NCBI GenBank assembly: GCA_903918155.1
Contig: CAIXDD010000491.1
Location: 1-13,662, forward strand
DNA length: 13,662 bases
Source: an uncultured Hyphomicrobiales bacterium
GTDB lineage: Bacteria; Pseudomonadota; Alphaproteobacteria; Rhizobiales; Beijerinckiaceae
Direction of reading: 5' to 3'
Positions 6,575 to 11,908 of this stretch are shown here, piece by piece. Positions within the stretch are counted from its first letter, which is position 1. Each line of letters begins with the position of its first letter. The notes under the pieces are model-generated. The model saw only the letters and a list, made by a program, of their open reading frames with translations, ran no database searches and was not told where the DNA came from. Both the position numbers and the translations under genes were made by a program.

Positions 6575-8065
6575 ATGGCTGCCTTCGTGAAACCCCAGAT
6601 CGTCGAAGCCCTGACCTTCGACGACGTGCTGTTGCGCCCCGGTCATTCCGAGGTCATGCCCTCGATGGTGGACATCAGGTCGCGGCTCACGCGCACGATT
6701 TCGCTCAATCTTCCGCTGATCTCCGCCGCGATGGACACGGTGACTGAAGCGCGTCTGGCCATCGCCATGGCGCAGGCGGGCGGGATCGGGGTCATCCACC
6801 GCAATCTCGAGCCTGAGCAACAGGCCGAGGAAGTGCGCCGCGTGAAGCGCTTCGAAAGCGGCATGGTGGTGAATCCGATCACGATCTTCCCCGACGAGAC
6901 GCTGGCCGACGCGCTGGCGCTGATGGAGCAGCATCGCATCTCGGGCATTCCCGTGGTCGAGCGCGGGCCCTCCGGGCGCCCCTCGAAACTGATCGGCATC
7001 CTCACCAATCGCGACGTCCGCTTCGCCGACAATCCCTTGCAGCCCGTGTCCGAACTGATGACGAAGAAGCTCGTCACCGTGCGCGAGGGCGTGACGCAGG
7101 ATGAGGCGCGCCGCCTGCTTCATCAACACCGCATCGAGAAGCTTCTGGTGGTGGACGCGCAGGAGAAATGCGTCGGCCTCGTCACCGTGAAGGACATGGA
7201 GAAGGCGACCCAGCATCCCAACGCCTGCAAGGACGAGCAGGGGCGCCTGCGCGTGGCCGCCGCCTCGACCATCGGCGACAAGGGCTATGACCGCGCCTTG
7301 ATGCTGATCGACGCGGGCGTCGATTGCGTGGTCGTGGACACCGCGCACGGCCATTCGCAAAACGTTCTCGATCAGGTCACGCGCATCAAGCGCGTGTCCA
7401 ACAATGTCGCGGTGATCGCGGGCAATGTCGCCACCGGCGAAGCCGCCCGCGCCCTGATTGACGCAGGCGCGGACGCCATCAAGGTCGGCATCGGGCCGGG
7501 CTCCATCTGCACCACGCGCATCGTGGCCGGCGTCGGCGTGCCGCAGCTCACCGCGATCATGGATGCGGCGGAAGTCGGCCACAAGGCCGACGTGCCCGTC
7601 ATCGCCGACGGCGGCATCAAATATTCGGGCGATTTCGCCAAGGCCATCGCGGCGGGCGCGGAATGCGTGATGGTGGGCTCCCTGCTCGCCGGCACCGAGG
7701 AGAGCCCCGGCGAGGTGTTCCTGTATCAGGGCCGCTCGTTCAAGTCCTATCGCGGCATGGGCTCCGTGGGCGCCATGGCGCGCGGCTCGGCCGATCGCTA
7801 CTTCCAGCAGGACATCAAGGACCAGATGAAACTCGTGCCCGAGGGCATCGAGGGTCAGGTGCCCTATAAGGGACCCGTGGGCGCCGTGCTGCATCAGCTC
7901 GCGGGAGGCCTGCGCGCCGCCATGGGCTATGTGGGCGCCGCCAATGTGCGCAGCTTCCAGGAGCGCGCGCAATTCGTGCGCATCACCAATGCGGGCCTGC
8001 GCGAGAGCCATGTGCATGACGTGGCGATCACGCGCGAGAGCCCGAATTACCCCGGCGGACTTTGA
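6575..8065 (+). CDS. guaB: Inosine-5'-monophosphate dehydrogenase
   Basis: This 496-residue cytoplasmic enzyme oxidises IMP to XMP with NAD+, the committed step of GMP synthesis. The N-terminal TFDDVLLRPGHSEVMPS is classic. Two CBS domains (about 95-155 and 160-215) interrupt the TIM barrel and sense purine nucleotides. The catalytic loop GIGPGSICTTR holds C312. The phosphate-binding DGGIKYSGD lies at 345-353, and the flap arginine-tyrosine pair is R408-Y409 in SADRYFQQ. Length matches the bacterial family. GGAGG (6561-6565) precedes ATG 6575 by 9 nt. guaA, which performs the next step, lies about 3.8 kb downstream in the same orientation, separated by the nitrile-hydratase-like cluster and the rRNA methyltransferase. 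Confidence 0.98.
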   Translation: MAAFVKPQIVEALTFDDVLLRPGHSEVMPSMVDIRSRLTRTISLNLPLISAAMDTVTEARLAIAMAQAGGIGVIHRNLEPEQQAEEVRRVKRFESGMVVNPITIFPDETLADALALMEQHRISGIPVVERGPSGRPSKLIGILTNRDVRFADNPLQPVSELMTKKLVTVREGVTQDEARRLLHQHRIEKLLVVDAQEKCVGLVTVKDMEKATQHPNACKDEQGRLRVAAASTIGDKGYDRALMLIDAGVDCVVVDTAHGHSQNVLDQVTRIKRVSNNVAVIAGNVATGEAARALIDAGADAIKVGIGPGSICTTRIVAGVGVPQLTAIMDAAEVGHKADVPVIADGGIKYSGDFAKAIAAGAECVMVGSLLAGTEESPGEVFLYQGRSFKSYRGMGSVGAMARGSADRYFQQDIKDQMKLVPEGIEGQVPYKGPVGAVLHQLAGGLRAAMGYVGAANVRSFQERAQFVRITNAGLRESHVHDVAITRESPNYPGGL

Positions 8066-8079
8066 TCGAGCCGTCGCCC

Positions 8080-8110
8080 GGCGCGCGCGCCTTCACGTAA
8101 CGCGCGCGCC
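8080..8110. terminator. Inverted repeat between convergent guaB and permease genes
   Basis: GGCGCGCGC (8080-8088) and GCGCGCGCC (8102-8110) can form a 9-bp all-GC stem with a 13-nt loop, spanning the end of the permease gene 15 bp after the guaB stop. There is no T-run on either strand, so it is at best a Rho-independent-like or Rho-blocking structure. In GC-rich DNA it could be chance. Confidence 0.3.
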
Positions 8111-8530
8111 CGACAGGCGCCCGAAAGAGGCGCGCAGCAATTCCAGCTTGCGTTTGCCCTGATCGTCGGCGAGCGCGTCGCCATAGGCCTCGCTCTCCAC
8201 CGCCTCCAGAATTTCGTGCAACTCCTCTTCCGTCAGATGTTCGATCCCGATGAAATCGTTGCGCGCGTCGGAGACGGCGCGCAGCAATTCGTCGAGCTTG
8301 GCCTGAATGGCCGCGCCGTCGCGGTTCTGCGTGTTCTGGATCAGGAACACCATGAGGAAGGTGACGATGGTCGTGCTGGTGTTCACCACGAGCTGCCATG
8401 TGTCGGAAAAACCAAACAGCGGCCCGCTCGCCGCCCAGGCGACGATCACCGCGCAGCAGATCACGAAAGTGAGCGGCCGCCCCGCCGCGCGTGCGACGGA
8501 ATTGGCGAAATGGGTGAAGGCGTGCTCCAT
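8093..8530 (-). CDS. Low-affinity iron permease family protein (small inner-membrane protein)
   Basis: The 145-residue protein matches the bacterial low-affinity iron permease family (the Iron_permease Pfam family, related by name to yeast Fet4). Two hydrophobic segments are visible: PLTFVICCAVIVAWAASGPLFG (about 19-40) and, after TWQLVVNTSTT, IVTFLMVFLIQ (55-65). The strongly conserved QNTQNRDGAAIQAKLDELLRA follows, then a charged, Glu-rich cytoplasmic helix (HLTEEELHEILEAVE). Transport has been inferred rather than proven for many bacterial members. GAGGAG (8544-8539) lies 8 nt before the ATG, so the start is secure. It is divergent from the three-gene hydratase-like cluster and could share its upstream region, which would fit a metal-supply role, but that link is inference. 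Confidence 0.85.
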   Translation of the reverse strand: MEHAFTHFANSVARAAGRPLTFVICCAVIVAWAASGPLFGFSDTWQLVVNTSTTIVTFLMVFLIQNTQNRDGAAIQAKLDELLRAVSDARNDFIGIEHLTEEELHEILEAVESEAYGDALADDQGKRKLELLRASFGRLSGARVT

Positions 8531-8557
8531 GGCGCGATCTCCTCAAGGCTGCGCGCC

Positions 8558-8586
8558 ATGAGACGCCCGGGGCTGCGCGAACGCAA
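8558..8586 (-). promoter_or_regulatory. Possible promoter of the permease gene
   Basis: On the minus strand TTGCGT (8586-8581), a 17-bp spacer and TCTCAT (8563-8558) form a plausible but imperfect -35/-10 pair, about 28 bp before the ATG. Confidence 0.25.
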
Positions 8587-8608
8587 GCGCCGCGGCAGGC
8601 GGCTTGCG
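8582..8608. promoter_or_regulatory. Inverted repeat in the permease/hydratase divergent region
   Basis: CGCAAGC (8582-8588) pairs with GCTTGCG (8602-8608), with a further CGC/GCG pairing inside after a 2-nt bulge and a 5-nt loop. It lies between the two divergent candidate promoters and overlaps the permease -35, as an operator or leader structure would. Confidence 0.35.
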
Positions 8609-8622
8609 CGCGTTTCGCCCGC

Positions 8623-8651
8623 TTGCGCGGCTTCGCGCGGCCCGGCATGAT
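8623..8651 (+). promoter_or_regulatory. Possible promoter of the hydratase-like cluster
   Basis: TTGCGC (8623-8628), a 17-bp spacer and CATGAT (8646-8651) form a weak -35/-10 pair about 54 bp before the first gene of the cluster. Confidence 0.25.
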
Positions 8652-8705
8652 CAGGGCGCACGGTGAAACAGGCCGCGAAACATTCAGGCTCAAGGGAGGC
8701 GGCGC

Positions 8706-9065
8706 ATGCGCGGACCCCATGACGTGGGCGGGCTCGAGGAAGGCCCGGTCGACACCACGACCCATGAACTCGCGTTCTGGGAAAAACAGATCGACGGATT
8801 GCGGGGCGTGATCGGCGCCAAGGGAATCGTGGTGAGCCACGAGAACCGCCGCGCCGTCGAGCAGCTGGGTCATGACGCTTACGAGCGCCTCGCCTATTAC
8901 GAGCGCTGGACGGCGACGCTGCAGCGGCAAATGATCGAGAAGGGCTATCTCACGCAAGACGAGATCGACGCCAGGGTCGCGCAGGTGCGCCAGCGTCTCG
9001 CCGAGACCGGCGAGCTGGAATTGTCGCCCGAAGAAGACGCCAAATGCGGAAAGGCGCCGACATGA
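8706..9065 (+). CDS. Nitrile hydratase beta N-terminal-half-like subunit (thiocyanate hydrolase ScnB-like)
   Basis: This 119-residue protein corresponds only to the N-terminal half of nitrile hydratase beta. It opens with MRGPHDVGGLEEGPV, like the usual MxGxHDxGG start. It then has FWEKQIDGL, a segment ENRRAVEQLG (R48/R49 near the family's active-site arginine region), and YYERWTATLQRQMIEKGYLTQDEID (64-88), which is diagnostic for the helical domain. In most nitrile hydratases this is fused to an SH3-like barrel; here the barrel is a separate gene. Separate halves occur in thiocyanate hydrolase and toyocamycin nitrile hydratase. GGGAGG (8694-8699) precedes the ATG by 6 nt. The stop overlaps the next start in an ATGA, indicating translational coupling and stoichiometric assembly. 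Confidence 0.85.
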   Translation: MRGPHDVGGLEEGPVDTTTHELAFWEKQIDGLRGVIGAKGIVVSHENRRAVEQLGHDAYERLAYYERWTATLQRQMIEKGYLTQDEIDARVAQVRQRLAETGELELSPEEDAKCGKAPT

Positions 9066-9373
9066 CGCGGGATCAGGCGGCGCCCGAAGCCGGGCCCGAG
9101 CGCTTTCGCGAAGGCGACCGCGTGCGCGTGCGCGACGATTATCCCAACGGCCATTTCCGCACGCCCGTCTATGCGCGCGGGAAAGTGGGAATCGTGACGC
9201 GCCGTTTCGGCGCCTTCGGCAATCCCGAGACGCTGGCCTATGGCCTGAAGGGCCCCAAGAAACACGTCTATGAGGTGCGCTTTCGCCAGGCGGACATCTG
9301 GCCCGACTACAAGGGCTCGCCGCGCGACAGCGTGGACATCGACCTGATGGACAATTGGCTTGAGAAAGCGTGA
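9062..9373 (+). CDS. Nitrile hydratase beta C-terminal-half-like subunit, SH3-like barrel (ScnA-like)
   Basis: This 103-residue protein is the free-standing C-terminal barrel of nitrile hydratase beta. FREGDRVRVRDDYPNGHFRTPVYARGKVGIV (15-45) holds the conserved arginines (R33, R39) near the metal site. FGNPETLAYGLKG, HVYEVRFRQADIWPDY and the closing SPRDSVDIDLMDNWL match the family. The RTPxYxRGK and GAFGNPExLAYG forms look closer to thiocyanate-hydrolase-like members than to classical nitrile hydratase, in my reading. The ATG lies inside the ATGA overlap with the upstream gene, with GGAAAGG 7 nt before it. An in-frame ATG at 9044 is less well placed. The alpha gene begins 10 bp after the stop. 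Confidence 0.87.
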   Translation: MTRDQAAPEAGPERFREGDRVRVRDDYPNGHFRTPVYARGKVGIVTRRFGAFGNPETLAYGLKGPKKHVYEVRFRQADIWPDYKGSPRDSVDIDLMDNWLEKA

Positions 9374-9376
9374 GGA
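9372..9376 (+). promoter_or_regulatory. Ribosome binding site deciding the alpha-subunit start
   Basis: GAGGA overlaps the stop codon of the upstream gene and lies 7 nt before ATG 9384. It rules out the in-frame TTG at 9360, which lies upstream of it. Confidence 0.6.
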
Positions 9377-9383
9377 CGCGACC

Positions 9384-10061
9384 ATGACGCAGGATCCCCG
9401 CAACCATCCCCACGATCACGCGCACGCGCACGATCACGACCACGATCACGCGCACGATCACGCGCATTCCCCGCCGCAGCCCGACGACAAGGTCCATTCC
9501 TATTATCAGATCCTCGGCGTCGCGCTGAAGGAGCTGTTGATCGAGAAGGGCGTCGTCAGCGCGCAAGAGGTGCGCGCCGCCATCGAGGCGCGCGACATGA
9601 TCACGCCCGCCAATGGCGCGAAAGTCGTCGCGCGCGCCTGGGTCGATCCCGCCTTCCGCGCAAAATTGCGCGCGGATGCGAACGCCGCCGTCGCCGAACT
9701 GGGCTTTCCCATGCCCACCACGCGCCTTGTCGCGCTGGAGAACGACGAGACGACGCATCACGTCGTCGTGTGCACCCTGTGCTCCTGCTATCCGCGCGAG
9801 CTGCTGGGCCTGCCGCCCTCCTGGTACAAGAGCCGGGCCTATCGCGCGCGCATCGTGCGCGAGCCGCGCGCCGTGCTCGCCGAATTCGGCGCCGACGTGC
9901 CCGAGGAGGTGGAGGTGCGCGTGCATGATTCCACCGCCGACCTGCGGTATCTCGTGGTGCCGCGCCGGCCGGAGGGAACCGGCGCGCTGGACGAGGCCGC
10001 GCTCGCCGCCCTCGTCACCCGCGACGCCATGATCGGCGTAGCGCCCGCCCGCGCGCCCTGA
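9384..10061 (+). CDS. Nitrile hydratase alpha / thiocyanate hydrolase gamma-like subunit with His-rich tail
   Basis: This 225-residue subunit carries the catalytic non-corrin metal centre that hydrates nitriles to amides, or hydrolyses thiocyanate in SCNase. The metal motif VCTLCSCYPRELLGLPPSWYK (from 129) supplies C130, C133 and C135; C133 and C135 are the expected sulfinic/sulfenic positions. Thr in C-T-L-C is the form usual for cobalt enzymes, where iron enzymes have Ser. The preceding RADANAAVAELGF and the following RIVREPRAVLAEFG, VEVRVHDSTADLRYLVVPRRP are standard. The N-terminus is unusual: histidine occupies every second position from 8 to 28 (eleven His, with Asp or Ala between), a likely metal-binding tail. 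Gene order N-beta, C-beta, alpha matches scnBAC. No activator (P47K/CobW-type) or amidase gene is present, so cobalt loading and product fate are unexplained. Classical nitrile hydratase and SCNase activity cannot be separated here. Confidence 0.9.
   Translation: MTQDPRNHPHDHAHAHDHDHDHAHDHAHSPPQPDDKVHSYYQILGVALKELLIEKGVVSAQEVRAAIEARDMITPANGAKVVARAWVDPAFRAKLRADANAAVAELGFPMPTTRLVALENDETTHHVVVCTLCSCYPRELLGLPPSWYKSRAYRARIVREPRAVLAEFGADVPEEVEVRVHDSTADLRYLVVPRRPEGTGALDEAALAALVTRDAMIGVAPARAP
9411..9466 (+). repeat. CAC-GAT-CAC-GCG low-complexity repeat coding for the alternating-His tail
   Basis: Degenerate 6- and 12-bp units (CACGAT, CACGCG, CACGAC) encode His alternating with Asp or Ala. The DNA repeat is nearly perfect at codon level, with the His codon almost always CAC, suggesting recent expansion by slippage. 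The array stays in frame. Confidence 0.85.
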
Positions 10062-10074
10062 CCGGGGGCGGGCG
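10042..10074 (+). terminator. Stem-loop at the end of the hydratase cluster
   Basis: CGCCCGCCC (10042-10050) and GGGCGGGCG (10066-10074) form a perfect 9-bp stem around the alpha-subunit stop codon, with a 15-nt loop. No T-run follows directly (only CTTT about 7 nt later), so it may stabilise the mRNA end rather than terminate. Confidence 0.4.
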
Positions 10075-10193
10075 GCCCTGCCTTTGGGGAAGCAAAGCTT
10101 TAACTTTTCAACGACCATACTGGCCCGCATGTGGCGTAAGTGCGTGCCGGTGGCGTTCTTCGTGATTGCCGACCATTGATTGCGGAGCGTCTG
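10062..10193. other. Intergenic stretch with a locally AT-rich patch
   Basis: Between the alpha subunit and the small membrane protein, 10082-10120 is noticeably AT-richer than its surroundings and includes the palindrome AAAGCTTT (10095-10102). It probably holds the promoter of the downstream small gene, but I could not find a -35/-10 pair with acceptable spacing. Confidence 0.4.
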
Positions 10194-10373
10194 ATGTCGT
10201 CTCGTTTCGCCGAGAAGGCGATGATCGCCTTCATTCTCGCGACCATCGTCGCGGGCCTGTTCGGGCCCTGGCTGATCTCCCTTCTGCTCGCTTTTCTGTG
10301 CGCCGGCTGCTGGTGGGCGAGCCGCCGCGCGCCGCGCGGGCCTGAGTCGCGGGCCGACGTTCAGCGCAGCTGA
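10194..10373 (+). CDS. Small hydrophobic membrane protein of unknown function
   Basis: This 59-residue protein is not recognised. It has a short basic/acidic lead (MSSRFAEK), a long hydrophobic stretch AMIAFILATIVAGLFGPWL and then ISLLLAFLCAGCWWA (about 9-42). That length allows one long or two closely packed membrane helices with a GPW turn. A basic, Arg/Pro-rich tail (SRRAPRGPESR) should stay in the cytoplasm. The start at ATG 10194 is supported by GGAG (10184-10187) with a 6-nt gap; the frame is open to 10140, but that lead is not membrane-like. An intrinsic terminator begins 6 bp after the stop, so the gene is probably its own transcription unit or the last gene of the hydratase cluster. 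Confidence 0.65.
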   Translation: MSSRFAEKAMIAFILATIVAGLFGPWLISLLLAFLCAGCWWASRRAPRGPESRADVQRS

Positions 10374-10378
10374 GCCGC

Positions 10379-10402
10379 GCCGGCCGCAGGCGGCTGGCTT
10401 TT
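10379..10402 (+). terminator. Intrinsic (Rho-independent) terminator
   Basis: GCCGGCCG (10379-10386) pairs with CGGCTGGC (10391-10398) over 8 bp with one G-U pair and a 4-nt loop CAGG, followed at once by TTTT (10399-10402). It is the only textbook terminator in the window and ends the small membrane protein transcript. Confidence 0.75.
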
Positions 10403-10413
10403 CCGGTCCATTC

Positions 10414-10438
10414 GGGGCATGAGGAGCCCCTGCGGGGC
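10414..10438 (+). promoter_or_regulatory. Three-arm alternative hairpin upstream of the RsmB-like gene
   Basis: GGGGC (10414-10418), GCCCC (10426-10430) and GGGGC (10434-10438) allow the middle arm to pair with either neighbour, in the style of an attenuator. The stems are only 5 bp in GC-rich DNA, so chance is a real possibility. Confidence 0.25.
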
Positions 10439-10473
10439 GACGCGCCGTCCAGCCTCGCTTGCCGGATCGTTTC

Positions 10474-11778
10474 ATGACCCCCGCCGCCCGCCTCGCCGCC
10501 GCCATCGAAACCCTTGAAGACGTGGCGAGCCGCCGCCGACCCGCCGCGCAGGCGCTGAAGGATTGGGGCGTCAGCCACCGTTTCGCCGGCTCCAAGGACC
10601 GCTCCGCCATCGCCAGCCTCGTATGGGACGCGCTGCGCGTGCGTTCGTCGGCGGGCTGGATCATGGGCTGCGCGCCCGGGCGGGAGAACGCCCGCGCCGT
10701 GGCGCTGGGGGCGCTCGTGCGCGCCCGCGGGCTCGATGCGGACGCCGTGTCGGCCCTGTGCACCGGCGAGCGCCACGCGCCCGCCCCCCTGAGCGAGGAG
10801 GAGCGCGCGCGGCTGACCGCCGCCGATCTCTCCGGCGCGCCGCCCCATGTGCTGGGCGATTATCCCGAATGGCTGGAGGAGCAGCTCCTGCAGGCGTGGG
10901 GCGAACGCGCGGGCGAGGAGGGCGCGGCGCTGGCCCAGCGCGCGCCGGTGGACCTGCGCGTCAATCTGCTGGCGGGCGACCGCGACAAGGCGCTCGCCGC
11001 GCTCGCCCATCTGGGCCCGCAGCCCGCCCGCTTCTCGCCCTGGGGCCTGCGCATCGCCGTGGGGCCGGAGGGACGCGCCCCCGCGCTCTCCGCCGAGCCC
11101 GCCTATGCCCGCGGCCTCGTGGAGGTGCAGGACGAAGGCTCCCAGCTCGCCGCCTTGCTGACGGGCGCGGAGCCCGGCTGGCAGGTGCTCGACCTGTGCG
11201 CGGGCGGCGGCGGCAAGACGCTGGCGCTGGCCGCCATGATGGAGAACAAGGGCCAGATCTACGCCGCCGACAAGGACGGGCGCCGCCTCATGCCCATTTT
11301 CGACCGGCTGGAGCGCGCAGGCGCCCGCAATGTGCAGGTGCGCGCCCCGCGCGGCGCGCAGGACGTGCTCGCCGATCTCGAAGGCCGCTGCGACCTCGTT
11401 CTGGTGGACGCGCCCTGCACGGGCACGGGCACCTGGCGGCGCAACCCGGACGCGAAATGGCGCATGCGCCCCGGCGCGCTGGCCCAGCGCCAGGTCGAGC
11501 AGGACGAGTCGCTGGCGCAGGCCGCCCGTTTCGTGAAGCCCGGCGGGCGCCTCGCTTACGTCACCTGCTCCGTTCTGGTGGCCGAGAACGAGGCGCGGGT
11601 GAACGCGTTCCTCGCCGCCCATGCCGATTTCCTGCCCCTCGACATGGCCCATGCCGCCCGCAAGGCGGGCGCGCCCGATCTCGCCGCCTTCGTCTCGCCC
11701 CATGGGCCGGGCCTGCGCCTGTCGCCGGCCGCCGCCGGCGTGGACGGGTTTTACGTGGCGCTTCTCGCCCGCAGCTGA
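10474..11778 (+). CDS. RsmB/NOP-family 5-methylcytosine rRNA methyltransferase
   Basis: This 434-residue SAM-dependent RNA methyltransferase most resembles RsmB (Fmu/Sun), which makes m5C967 in 16S rRNA. An N-terminal NusB-like helical region spans about 1-140. The catalytic domain follows VEVQDEGSQLAALL (217-229). SAM motif I is DLCAGGGGKT (240-249). Motif IV is DAPCTGTGTWRRNPD (312-326; C315 releases the product). Motif VI is VTCS, with C365 as the catalytic nucleophile. DGFYVALL closes the protein as in the family. I chose ATG 10474 over TTG 10459; neither has a clear Shine-Dalgarno. The gene follows a terminator and precedes guaA by 130 bp in the same direction. It could equally be named RsmB-like, since the N-terminus is divergent. 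Confidence 0.9.
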   Translation: MTPAARLAAAIETLEDVASRRRPAAQALKDWGVSHRFAGSKDRSAIASLVWDALRVRSSAGWIMGCAPGRENARAVALGALVRARGLDADAVSALCTGERHAPAPLSEEERARLTAADLSGAPPHVLGDYPEWLEEQLLQAWGERAGEEGAALAQRAPVDLRVNLLAGDRDKALAALAHLGPQPARFSPWGLRIAVGPEGRAPALSAEPAYARGLVEVQDEGSQLAALLTGAEPGWQVLDLCAGGGGKTLALAAMMENKGQIYAADKDGRRLMPIFDRLERAGARNVQVRAPRGAQDVLADLEGRCDLVLVDAPCTGTGTWRRNPDAKWRMRPGALAQRQVEQDESLAQAARFVKPGGRLAYVTCSVLVAENEARVNAFLAAHADFLPLDMAHAARKAGAPDLAAFVSPHGPGLRLSPAAAGVDGFYVALLARS

Positions 11779-11908
11779 GCGCGCCGCCGCCGGCTTGACC
11801 GCGAGCGAGGCGGCGCGTTTTCCGTGACTAACGTCGCGCGGACATTGCGCCCCGGGGCGCCATGGCCTAATCCGGCCTGATCCCGCTTCCCAAACCACGG
11901 CCGCCTGC
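11779..11908. other. Intergenic region before guaA
   Basis: These 130 bp carry TTGACC (11795-11800) as a possible -35, but no good -10 lies 16-18 bp further on (TTTTCC). A short GGCC-TAATCC-GGCC dyad sits about 30-40 bp before the guaA start. I see no gene and no convincing promoter. Confidence 0.35.

Noticed and set aside
6398..8017. A 539-codon minus-strand open frame antisense to guaB
   Set aside because: guaB is unmistakable on the plus strand; the antisense product matches nothing recognisable.
8080..8110. Strong bidirectional terminator between guaB and the permease gene
   Set aside because: The stem is good but lacks a T-run on either side, so I kept it only as a low-confidence structure.
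9411..9466. CAC/GAT repeat considered as a CRISPR or other repeat array
   Set aside because: It has no spacers, is in frame and encodes a His-rich tail at the start of a clear gene.
8028..10763. A 911-codon minus-strand open frame across the permease and hydratase cluster
   Set aside because: It spans several recognised genes and intergenic regions, with simple-composition translation including an antisense of the His repeat. It is not a real gene.
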